This document shows positions 1-5,816 of a stretch of 57,037 nt of DNA, piece by piece (positions within the stretch are counted from its first letter, which is position 1; the number at the start of each line of letters is the position of its first letter). The notes under the pieces were generated by a model. It saw only the letters and a program-made list of their open reading frames with translations, had not been told where the DNA came from and ran no database searches. Origin of the DNA: Halomonas sp. SpR1 (lineage in GTDB: Bacteria; Pseudomonadota; Gammaproteobacteria; Pseudomonadales; Halomonadaceae); contig NZ_JAUAMB010000035.1 of assembly GCF_031010175.1 (NCBI RefSeq), positions 1-57,037 of the forward strand, written 5' to 3'. The position numbers and the translations under genes were made by a program.

Positions 1-117
1 CGTCGGCTAGCACTTCCCCTTGCCGGGCGTGCAGGGGACTTTCACCCCCAAGTCATCCTGAGGCACCACCCCCAGGAACAGCGCCAGTCAAGGCGCTGCG
101 CGCCATGCCTGGCGCAC
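1..117 (-). mobile_element. 5' end of a group II intron (probably class C), cut by the window edge
   Basis: Read on the minus strand, this begins GTGCGCC at 117, matching the conserved GUGYG 5' end of group II introns. It then has GGGGGTGAAAGTCCCC (about 39-54), the kind of GTGAAAGTCCC segment found in domain I of bacterial introns. The 5' end lies three to four bases beyond the T-run of a minus-strand Rho-independent terminator (121-154), the usual target of class C introns. The rest of the intron, including any reverse transcriptase, would lie off the left edge. The class call is inferred from the insertion site. Confidence 0.7.
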
Positions 118-120
118 TAT

Positions 121-154
121 AAAAAAGAAGCCCCGGCCTTGCCCTGGCCGGGGC
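121..154 (-). terminator. Rho-independent terminator of RNA copy A
   Basis: On the minus strand GCCCCGGCC (146-154) pairs with GGCCGGGGC (130-138) around a 7-base loop. It is followed by TTCTTTTTT down to 121. On the plus strand there is no useful T-run, which fixes the orientation. The group II intron starts at 117, immediately beyond. Confidence 0.85.
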
Positions 155-270
155 TTTATCAATCCTTCCTTGATCTGTCTTCACAAACATCCTGTTTGTG
201 CTTCCATGAGCGTAAGCTTTCCTAGCTCGATCTTCCTTGTTGCCACTTCCTTATGGTATGCACCTAGAGT
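121..270 (-). ncRNA. CsrB/RsmZ-like regulatory RNA, copy A
   Basis: The minus-strand transcript is about 150 nt with seven GGA motifs. Several sit in loops of short hairpins. One pairs 158-162 with 170-174. One pairs CACAAAC at 182-188 with 194-200 around loop AGGAT. One pairs 215-218 with 224-227 around loop AGGAA. Others are in the unpaired 5' part. It ends in a strong terminator with a T-run. Multiple AnGGA loops are the defining trait of CsrB/RsmX/Y/Z RNAs, which bind many CsrA/RsmA dimers and relieve translational repression. The start near 270 is inferred from a -10 box at 275-280. A second copy of the same design lies at 854-1002. Function is inferred from architecture. Confidence 0.72.
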
Positions 271-274
271 GAAC

Positions 275-303
275 CTTAAAACAGGTTATTTATCTAACCT
301 ATG
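275..303 (-). promoter_or_regulatory. Promoter region of RNA copy A
   Basis: On the minus strand, a -10-like TTTAAG (275-280) lies 9 bases downstream of CATAGGTTAGATAA (290-303). The same 14-base element, with one change, lies at exactly the same distance from the -10 of copy B. It covers the -35 position and does not match TTGACA, which suggests activator-dependent transcription. An inverted repeat AGGTTA-N6-TAACCT spans 283-300. Confidence 0.5.
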
Positions 304-416
304 TTATCAAACCGAAAAAATTTACCTTTTTTTACTTAGGTTAAATGCTCTCATTTAAAGCACATTATTTCATATTTTCATATGGCGCGTATGCCCAGCA
401 GCGCTATACTTTTATA

Positions 417-434
417 AGTATCGGCAACGATACT
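417..434 (+). other. GCAA-loop hairpin upstream of the zinc-ribbon gene
   Basis: AGTATCG and CGATACT form a perfect 7-bp stem closed by GCAA, a GNRA-type tetraloop. It lies in the probable 5' leader of the gene at 493 and could stabilise or regulate that mRNA. No known riboswitch fold is recognised. Confidence 0.4.
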
Positions 435-492
435 ACTCTACACGGACGTTACCACGCCTGAACCATCAATAACCTAATGGTAGGAGGTCAGC

Positions 493-708
493 GTGCGCGA
501 CATTATAATTATCAACAAAGTTAACGGACTGGATGTCATCTGTCGTCATTGCGGTAACTCAGAGTCACCCAAAAATCCGTTTTTTAATCGCTTCCGTTTG
601 GAAGGCACCGGCAAGAGCAGCGCCACCATACGCTGCTTGAACTGCCAAACAGCGGTTGAAACACCCATGAATGAATTAAGCTCGCTTTATTATCACTATG
701 CTTGTTGA
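493..708 (+). CDS. Small CxxC zinc-ribbon-like protein, function unknown
   Basis: A 71-residue protein with a GTG start. The start is supported by AGGAGG at 482-487, five bases upstream. It contains CRHC near residues 18-21 and CLNC near residues 48-51, two CxxC knuckles about 27 residues apart, consistent with one structural zinc site. No signal peptide or membrane segment is seen. It lies on the plus strand between two minus-strand CsrB-like RNAs and is divergent from copy A. A plausible -10 (TATACT, near 405) and a small hairpin with a GCAA loop (417-434) lie upstream. I do not recognise a characterised family, and no function is assigned. Confidence 0.7.
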   Translation: MRDIIIINKVNGLDVICRHCGNSESPKNPFFNRFRLEGTGKSSATIRCLNCQTAVETPMNELSSLYYHYAC

Positions 709-853
709 AGGAAGCGCTTTCTTGCTGACGATCCTATTGTAGAAAGGAGTAATTGTTTGTAACACGGACTTTCAATCATCACAAGCATGCACTACAAGCA
801 TAAAAAAGTTAATAAAAGCTTTATAAGAGTTTAATTAAACCGTCATTTATGTC

Positions 854-884
854 AAAAAAAACCCGGCCAATCCTTGGCCGGGTT
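854..884 (-). terminator. Rho-independent terminator of RNA copy B
   Basis: On the minus strand AACCCGGCCAA (874-884) pairs with TTGGCCGGGTT (860-870) around a GGA loop. It is followed by a run of eight T ending at 854. Confidence 0.88.
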
Positions 885-1002
885 TTATCAGGTCATCCCT
901 GATCTTGCACCACAAACATCCCGTTTGTGCATCCTTGTGCTACACAAGCAATCCTTGCTTGTTCTTCCCTATCGCGAGTTCCTTTCGCTGTGTGTGCACA
1001 GT
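854..1002 (-). ncRNA. CsrB/RsmZ-like regulatory RNA, copy B
   Basis: The minus-strand RNA of about 150 nt again carries seven GGA motifs, most in stem-loop contexts. One stem pairs 974-977 with 985-988 (loop AAGGAAC). One pairs CAAGCAA-type arms at 945-951 with 955-961 (loop GGA). One pairs 911-917 with 923-929 (loop GGGAT). One pairs 887-892 with 898-903. The terminator loop itself contains AAGGATT. The order (GGA hairpins, then a GGA-bearing stem, then terminator) matches copy A, and parts such as the ACAAAC hairpin are nearly identical, so the two are likely duplicates. Inferred role: sequestration of CsrA/RsmA. Confidence 0.75.
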
Positions 1003-1006
1003 GCGC

Positions 1007-1035
1007 TTTATAACAGAGGGGTTATCTAACCTGTG
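1007..1035 (-). promoter_or_regulatory. Promoter region of RNA copy B
   Basis: The minus-strand -10 TATAAA (1007-1012) is preceded at the same 9-base distance as in copy A by CACAGGTTAGATAA (1022-1035). Inverted repeat GGTTA-TC-TAACC lies at 1020-1031. No TTGACA-like -35 is present. Confidence 0.55.
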
Positions 1036-1197
1036 ATATGTAATGGCAAATAAATTGTTTTTAAAAATCTTTTTGGCTTTCTACGCCTTCTACCGCCTTG
1101 TAAAGGGAGGTAGAGAATAGCCTAATCAGTTAACAAAATAGAAACGGCGAGGAGTGCCTCGCCGTTTCCATCCAACATAATGATTAATACCGCCTAG

Positions 1198-1884
1198 TTA
1201 CTTAGCTAGCCACGCCATCAGCGTCTCAGCCGTGAGCGCTGAGGATGGTGGGTTTTGCCCTGTAATCAGCTGGCCATCTTCACGTACATAAGGGGTAAAA
1301 TCTTCCGCTTTGCTATAAATCCCACCACGCTTTTGCAAGGCATCTTCAACCAGGTGCGGCACGATATTGGTCAAGCCAACGGCTTCCTCTTCGCCGTTGG
1401 TAAAGCCCGTTACCTGGCGACCTTTTACCAGCGGCTCGTCAGCGCTATCTTTGGCATTTACCAACACAATCGGCGCGTGACACACCGTGGCAACCGGCTT
1501 GCCTTGGGCAATAAAGGTTTCAATTAGGCGAATCGAGTCCACATCGTCAACGAGATCCCACAGCGGGCCATGGCCGCCGGGGTAAAAGACTGCATCGAAG
1601 TCATCGGCACTTATGTCGCTTAAGCGATGAGTCGCTGCAAGCTCCGCATTAGCGCTGCCGTCTTGCTTAAAACGTCGCGTTTCATCGGTTTGGCTATCCT
1701 CTGCATCACTTTTGGGATCTAGCGGTGGCTGTCCACCCTTGGGCGATGCCAACGTTACTTCAGCACCTGCGTCTTTAAAGACATAATAAGGGGCAGCCAG
1801 CTCTTCGAGCCAAAAACCGGTTTTATTGCCGGTATCGCCCAGCTGATCGTGCGACGTCAGTACCACTAGAATGCGCTTGCTCAT
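1198..1884 (-). CDS. DJ-1/PfpI superfamily, Hsp31-like type 1 glutamine amidotransferase domain protein
   Basis: A 228-residue cytosolic protein. The nucleophile elbow AxVCHAP near residues 132-138 carries the catalytic Cys. An upstream GGHGPLWD (about 102-109) and an early Glu in FWLEELAAPY fit the Cys-His-Glu arrangement of the Hsp31/glyoxalase III branch. Members detoxify methylglyoxal or act as stress chaperones; which applies here cannot be told from sequence. The start has an AGGAGAGA ribosome site just upstream. It is divergent from the CLCA_X gene, sharing a gap of about 90 bases that may hold both promoters. Single gene; nothing follows it on the minus strand until the CsrB-like RNA copy B. 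Confidence 0.88.
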   Translation of the reverse strand: MSKRILVVLTSHDQLGDTGNKTGFWLEELAAPYYVFKDAGAEVTLASPKGGQPPLDPKSDAEDSQTDETRRFKQDGSANAELAATHRLSDISADDFDAVFYPGGHGPLWDLVDDVDSIRLIETFIAQGKPVATVCHAPIVLVNAKDSADEPLVKGRQVTGFTNGEEEAVGLTNIVPHLVEDALQKRGGIYSKAEDFTPYVREDGQLITGQNPPSSALTAETLMAWLAK

Positions 1885-1975
1885 ATCTCTCTCCTGGCGG
1901 TGGAAAATGAGACAATAAAAATGCGTTACGACTAGTTATGGGGCCTGGATGGCAGAATACAAGGAGAAACAAGCA

Positions 1976-2755
1976 GTGAGCATTGAAGCGCGGGATTTTT
2001 ACCGCAACGGGCCTGACCACCGCCAGGGGCAAACGAGTAGCTTTGCCTTGATACGGCGCCAGTTTGATTTTCGCTCCATCGAAATTGGCCGCTGGGTCAC
2101 CAGCACTGAGCGTGACCGAGCTGCTGAGCTTTTTCACGATGCCCTCTGTGATCTTATGTTGATACTACAGGGGTCTGAAACACTGATCTCATTACGTGGC
2201 TCAATAGCACTGCAGTACGGGTGTGGTGGTCGCCCGGGTGTTTCTGCCCACTATGACCCCAGCCAGCGCAGCTTCTCACTAGCCAAAAACGCAGGCCCCG
2301 GTAGCATCGCCCATGAGTGGTTTCACGCTTTTGATCACTATATCGCCACGAAATGTTTTCGCGACATTCCCAGCGGCATGTTCGCCTCCACCGCCTGGCT
2401 AACCGATGCATCGCCTATCTTGCACCCACTCAATCAGTTACTGATGCACTGTTTCAAGGCCATTCTGCTACAGCCGAAAGGCGACCAGCCTAGCGAGCTG
2501 TTCCAGCGCTCGACGCAGATGGACAAAAAACTCGGCCAGCTCTACTACAGTAAGCCCGAAGAGCTCTGCGCCCGAGCTTTTGAAGCTTTTGTGCAAGATG
2601 CAGCCCTCACCAATCACTTTCTGGTCAAAGGCACCAAGGCGTCTCCTGAAGCCGAGATGGGGCTTTACCCACAGGGCGAGCAGCGGGAGAGGATTAACCG
2701 TGCGTATAGCGACTATTTTGGCGGGCTGGGGAAGGCACTAGGAGAGGCAACGTAA
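1976..2755 (+). CDS. CLCA_X family protein with HEWFH motif
   Basis: About 259 residues from the GTG at 1976, chosen because AAGGAG (1961-1966) is correctly spaced before it. An in-frame ATG at 1949 has no such site. The sequence matches what I remember of the conserved bacterial CLCA_X family (FYRxGPDHRxG, FDFRSIEIGRWV, SLRGS). Near residues 110-120 is HEWFHAFDHYI, an HExxH-like zincin motif, and PEELCARAFEAF later could supply a third ligand. A metallopeptidase role is therefore possible but unproven. Small cytosolic protein with no signal peptide. It is divergent from the Hsp31-like gene. Confidence 0.75.
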   Translation: MSIEARDFYRNGPDHRQGQTSSFALIRRQFDFRSIEIGRWVTSTERDRAAELFHDALCDLMLILQGSETLISLRGSIALQYGCGGRPGVSAHYDPSQRSFSLAKNAGPGSIAHEWFHAFDHYIATKCFRDIPSGMFASTAWLTDASPILHPLNQLLMHCFKAILLQPKGDQPSELFQRSTQMDKKLGQLYYSKPEELCARAFEAFVQDAALTNHFLVKGTKASPEAEMGLYPQGEQRERINRAYSDYFGGLGKALGEAT

Positions 2756-2906
2756 CCATTACAGCGTTCGGCATGCCTGAGAGTCGTTCCTGCTGTGAGG
2801 GAAAAGCGACACAACCATTCTCGCCGACGTGCGAAATAGCGCTTTCGCTACTACGCTATAACAACGCTCACTACTCAAAAACGCTCACTACTCAAAGGAA
2901 GAGAAT

Positions 2907-2990
2907 ATGTCTACTACCACTATCGTCGTTATCGTTGTTGTTGTCGTTGCCGTGCTGGGCATTGGTTTCAGCGGCGTGCTGCCTTTTTAA
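2907..2990 (+). CDS. 27-residue single-pass membrane peptide
   Basis: An ATG at 2907 preceded by AAGGAAG (2895-2901) opens a frame of 27 codons ending in TAA. The peptide starts MSTTT, runs through a solid block of Ile and Val, and ends GFSGVLPF, so nearly the whole chain is one membrane helix. It is preceded by two copies of ACGCTCACTACTCAAA (about 2866-2896). Valine-rich micropeptides of this kind are known in gammaproteobacteria but function is unknown. The case rests on the ribosome site and the non-random hydrophobic composition. Confidence 0.6.
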   Translation: MSTTTIVVIVVVVVAVLGIGFSGVLPF

Positions 2991-3050
2991 TACGCGTATA
3001 GGTTAACGTAGGGCATTGAAGCGCTTCACCCATACCTGCCCGCCCAGCAG

Positions 3051-3074
3051 ATATTTTAACAAAAGTTAAAATAT
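3051..3074. repeat. Perfect inverted repeat, 10-bp arms
   Basis: ATATTTTAAC and GTTAAAATAT are exact inverted copies separated by AAAA. With no G+C-rich stem or T-run, this is more likely a protein-binding site or a weak terminator than a strong one. Confidence 0.55.
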
Positions 3075-3080
3075 CAACCA

Positions 3081-3103
3081 AGCTGGCCTGCCGAGGGCCA
3101 GCT
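3081..3103. terminator. Stem-loop after the small membrane peptide gene
   Basis: AGCTGGCC and GGGCCAGCT form a stable stem around TGCCGA. It lies about 90 bases after the micropeptide stop but lacks a clean T-run, so terminator function is uncertain. Confidence 0.4.
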
Positions 3104-3383
3104 GTTAGCTATTTAATATCAAAACACTCACACCAGACAAATACCTACTATCATTTGATTACATTTAAAAACTGTAAAAAACCCAATCCAGAAAAGCGTG
3201 CCCATATTCTAATCCAAGCAAACAAAATACTCTTTACAACTTATCAATTAGTTACAACCAATTAAACTCTTGGCTATACGCTTTCTTATAAGTCAGACTA
3301 GACTTTGACATATAAACCACATCAGCAACTCATCGTGACAACTATTGGTAAAGATCTCATTCCTACCAAATTAGGAGTAAAAG

Positions 3384-4118
3384 ATGCCTACTGCTCTTTC
3401 AGCTCATACCTACCTAATGATTCGCAAGATAGAAAGTAATTATACTCTTACTGCTGAGGAAAAGCTGGCACTGCAGAAATTACCGGTACAAACTGTAGAC
3501 GTAAAGTCTAATCAAGACATCGTTAAAATGGGCGATCAACCTACTCAATGTTGCTTACTCTTAGAGGGTTTCTCATGTGTATATAAGTTAACCCTTGAGG
3601 GTAAACGACAAATAATGGCACTGCACATACCTGGCGACATGCCAGACCTGCAAAGCCTGCACCTGCAAGTCATCGATATTAATATTGCCTCACTCAGCCC
3701 ATGTAAACTCGGCTTCATACAGCACCATGATTTACATCTTTTATTTGAGCACCACCCTCGCCTCATTAACTCCTTCTGGCACGAGACATTAGTGGACGCT
3801 TCTATTTTCCGCGAGTGGCTTTTAAATGTCGGACAACGCGAAGGGTATTCACGTATCGCTCATGTTATCTGTGAGCTCCTGCTGCGCCTGAAGGCAGTAG
3901 GGTTAGTAGAGGATAATTCTTTTCACATGCCCATTAGCCAAGCGGAACTGGCCGACGCAACGGGGATGACCCCAGTTCATGTCAATAGAGTATTACAAGC
4001 GCTTCGCAACAATGGCTTAATCATCACGAACAGAAGACAGATAACCATACCTGACTGGCAAAAATTACAAGAAGCTGGCGGGTTTGACTCACTTTACCTA
4101 CATCTTAAAAGTGACTAA
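3384..4118 (+). CDS. Crp/Fnr family transcriptional regulator
   Basis: 244 residues. The N-terminal half fits a cyclic-nucleotide-binding-like beta barrel (residues about 30-130: VKMGDQPTQCCLLLEGFSCVYK, ALHIPGDMPDL). The C-terminal part (about 155-225) is a Crp-type winged helix: ISQAELADATGMTPVHVNR is the recognition-helix region. No Cys cluster typical of Fnr is seen, so the signal is unknown. An AGGAG site precedes the ATG. The gene and its surroundings are noticeably richer in A+T than neighbouring genes, which may indicate acquisition by transfer. It stands alone with no operon partner, so its targets cannot be inferred. Confidence 0.88.
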   Translation: MPTALSAHTYLMIRKIESNYTLTAEEKLALQKLPVQTVDVKSNQDIVKMGDQPTQCCLLLEGFSCVYKLTLEGKRQIMALHIPGDMPDLQSLHLQVIDINIASLSPCKLGFIQHHDLHLLFEHHPRLINSFWHETLVDASIFREWLLNVGQREGYSRIAHVICELLLRLKAVGLVEDNSFHMPISQAELADATGMTPVHVNRVLQALRNNGLIITNRRQITIPDWQKLQEAGGFDSLYLHLKSD

Positions 4119-4327
4119 TTATTCGCAAGCTAGCTTTATCCTTACCTGCCTTTATAAGTTTAGCTAAAGAGTCCAAGGGCCACCAACACAAATAAATAGG
4201 TAAGCTGAAAAAAGGGGTATGCATGGAATGCACCCTCGGCTTTATTGCCCTTGACCACAGAAACTGAGTACAACACCTGAGCATTCCGCTAGTGTGCTTC
4301 CTTATGTCATACATCGAACTCTGCGCG

Positions 4328-4427
4328 GACTAGAGTAGGACTAACCGGACACTCAGCGTTGACCATTACTATGTGGGTGGCCAACTAGCTGACACTGTCA
4401 AGGCCTTACGCGACATGCCTTGCGCAC
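4328..4427 (-). mobile_element. Possible relic of a group II intron behind the tRNA-Ser terminator
   Basis: On the minus strand this starts GTGCGCAAGGCATG at 4427, right after the T-run of the tRNA-Ser terminator. Positions 4397-4437 match 87-127 at about 35 of 41 bases, including the T-run. The match ends after about 31 intron bases. Near 4330-4338 the minus strand reads TCCTACTCTA, resembling the TCCTACTCGAT 3' end of the intron at the right edge of the window. An internally deleted intron of about 100 bases is therefore possible. The 5' match is clear, the 3' match is weak. Confidence 0.45.
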
Positions 4428-4430
4428 AAT

Positions 4431-4463
4431 AAAAAAGGCCGTCGAGCTAAGTGCTTGACGGCC
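4431..4463 (-). terminator. Rho-independent terminator of tRNA-Ser
   Basis: On the minus strand GGCCGTC (4457-4463) pairs with GACGGCC (4437-4443), with the stem continuing through a GCT/AGC step. Six T follow (4431-4436). Confidence 0.85.
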
Positions 4464-4475
4464 TTTAAAATTCTG

Positions 4476-4563
4476 TGGCGGAGGGGGAGGGATTCGAACC
4501 CTCGAAGCCTTGCGGCTTACACACTTTCCAGGCGTGCTCCTTCGACCACTCGGACACCCCTCC
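4476..4563 (-). tRNA. tRNA-Ser(GGA)
   Basis: 88 bases including encoded CCA. The acceptor stem GGAGGGG/CCCCTCC, a long class II variable arm, the GGTTCGAATCC T-arm and the anticodon GGA in loop CTGGAAA identify a serine tRNA reading UCC/UCU. A terminator follows 12 bases downstream. Confidence 0.95.
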
Positions 4564-4669
4564 GCGTTTTGGCGCTGTTGAAAGGCTGAACCTTTCGCGA
4601 CAGAACGGCGCATATACTATTGGCTAAGCCTCGAAATAGCAAGCCTTTTCAGGCTGATGGCCCATTCGA

Positions 4670-5179
4670 TTAGCGAGATGGCAACACAGCGTAGCTGCCG
4701 TTAGCTTCCAGGCAGAGCGACTCGCCACAATAGAGCTGCTGGGTTAGCGCTATACGGCCTTTACCGCGCTCAGCGAGCTTGCTGGCAAGCTGGGCGGGAG
4801 CTTCTGGTACCGCTGGCGTGCATACCAGACGGTAGTCACTTGTTACCGGCGCAAGAAAGCGCTGGCTGGACTCGGCAACGACGACATCTCGGTCGATGCC
4901 TCGTTCACGCAACCATAGCGTAACCCAGCACCAGCCTTGCAGCGTGGTTTGTGCCGTTAATGCGCCACCAAAGCCAGTGCCTTTATCGTTAAGGTTGGGC
5001 GCTAACGCCAACTGCCAGGTAAGTGCATCGCCTCGGCGCGTTACCTCGCTAATGCCCAGGGCGTTCACCAAGGGTATGGCATCACTCAACCACTGCTGAA
5101 AAGCTGCCAAGTCTTCTGGCTGCCCCTCAGGCAGCGGCAGACGTGGGTGGGGGATGCCAGGCTGGCGGGGTAAACTCAT
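4670..5179 (-). CDS. YiiD C-terminal-domain-like thioesterase
   Basis: 169 residues. The fold and motifs match the YiiD_C thioesterase family, a hotdog fold. LAPNLNDKGTGFGGALTAQTTLQGW (about 59-83) is the active-site region, with Asn-Asp-Lys-Gly-Thr then a helix starting at the Gly-Gly. Unlike E. coli YiiD there is no N-terminal acetyltransferase domain. The substrate is presumably a CoA thioester, but which one is unknown. It is the last gene of a leftward run, 15 bases after the ydjA-like gene. Confidence 0.8.
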   Translation of the reverse strand: MSLPRQPGIPHPRLPLPEGQPEDLAAFQQWLSDAIPLVNALGISEVTRRGDALTWQLALAPNLNDKGTGFGGALTAQTTLQGWCWVTLWLRERGIDRDVVVAESSQRFLAPVTSDYRLVCTPAVPEAPAQLASKLAERGKGRIALTQQLYCGESLCLEANGSYAVLPSR

Positions 5180-5194
5180 GGCGTCTTCCTCAAG

Positions 5195-5773
5195 CTACCC
5201 CCAACGCTCCACAAAGTCAGCAACATTATGCTGCGGCACGGGTTTGTGGCGTCCACCTAAGGTGCCCAGATAAATAAACGCGACGACTTCGTCATCTTCA
5301 TCAAGGCTTAGCCCTTTGCGAACCACGGGGTCAAACGCGTACTTCCCACTGCGCCACATAGCCCCCAGCCCCAGGGCGTGGGCCGCTAGCAGAATGCCGT
5401 GAGCGGCGCATCCGGCAGAGATCACCTGCTCCATCTTGGGCACTTTGTCGATTTCGGGCGTGACCTTGGCGATCACGGCAATAATCATCGGCGCCCGCAG
5501 CGGCTTTTTACGCGCGGAGTTGAGCGTTTCGTCGTCGGCGCTAGGGTCTTCCTGGAACTCCGCCTCAGCAAATAGCTCGCCTAGCCGCTCACGCCCCTCC
5601 CCGCTGAACTCGATAAAGCGCCAGGGGCGCAGCTCTTTATGGTCGGGCGCACGTAGCGCGGCCTGGTAGATAGCGCTGAGCTGTTCGGCGCTGGGCGCTG
5701 GTTCCGTCAACTTGCCCATTGAGCTACGTTCGTGAAGCAGCGTAAGTGCGTCCATTAATGACTCCAAATCCAA
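5195..5773 (-). CDS. ydjA: YdjA-like nitroreductase family protein
   Basis: 192 residues, close to E. coli YdjA in length and motifs. LLHERSSMGKLTEPAPS sets the FMN-phosphate-binding region, and APDHKELRPWRF (about 42-53) is the conserved NADH/FMN segment. GCAAHGILLAAHALGLGAMWRSG is the second flavin-contacting region. It is expected to be an FMN-dependent oxidoreductase, dimeric and cytosolic; the physiological substrate is unknown. It lies between queF (43-base gap) and the thioesterase gene (15-base gap), so it is probably co-transcribed with both. Confidence 0.85.
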   Translation of the reverse strand: MDLESLMDALTLLHERSSMGKLTEPAPSAEQLSAIYQAALRAPDHKELRPWRFIEFSGEGRERLGELFAEAEFQEDPSADDETLNSARKKPLRAPMIIAVIAKVTPEIDKVPKMEQVISAGCAAHGILLAAHALGLGAMWRSGKYAFDPVVRKGLSLDEDDEVVAFIYLGTLGGRHKPVPQHNVADFVERWG

Positions 5774-5816
5774 TCGTGAAGGGCTACTCTAGCACCATCA
5801 TTTATAACACTGCCGT

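Larger units (their letters stand above)
2991..3383. other. AT-rich intergenic region before the Crp-like gene
   Basis: No gene is seen here. It holds a perfect inverted repeat (3051-3074), a GC-rich hairpin (3081-3103) and about 270 bases of AT-rich sequence. The latter probably contains the promoter of the regulator at 3384; TTGACA at 3305-3310 followed by TATAAA at 3312 is too close to form a standard pair. Confidence 0.5.
4119..4475. other. Intergenic region between the Crp-like gene and tRNA-Ser
   Basis: I see no convincing gene; the only frame (69 codons on the minus strand) lacks a ribosome site and family features. The right part holds the tRNA-Ser terminator and, behind it, what looks like a decayed group II intron start (4397-4427). 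Confidence 0.5.

Noticed and set aside
170..358. 62-codon plus-strand frame near the left edge
   Set aside because: It runs through the hairpins of RNA copy A, has no ribosome site and no family features.
121..1000. Plus-strand orientation for the two small RNAs
   Set aside because: T-runs after both hairpins lie on the minus strand, and the GGA loops exist only on that strand (TCC on plus).
283..1130. GacA box TGTAAG-N6-CTTACA upstream of the RNAs
   Set aside because: No good match; TTGTAAAG near 1099 lacks the second half.
2773..3006. 77-codon frame overlapping the micropeptide
   Set aside because: Different frame, no ribosome site; the ATG at 2907 has one and gives a coherent membrane helix.
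4105..4314. 69-codon minus-strand frame after the Crp-like gene
   Set aside because: No ribosome site, no conserved motif, overlaps the end of the Crp gene.
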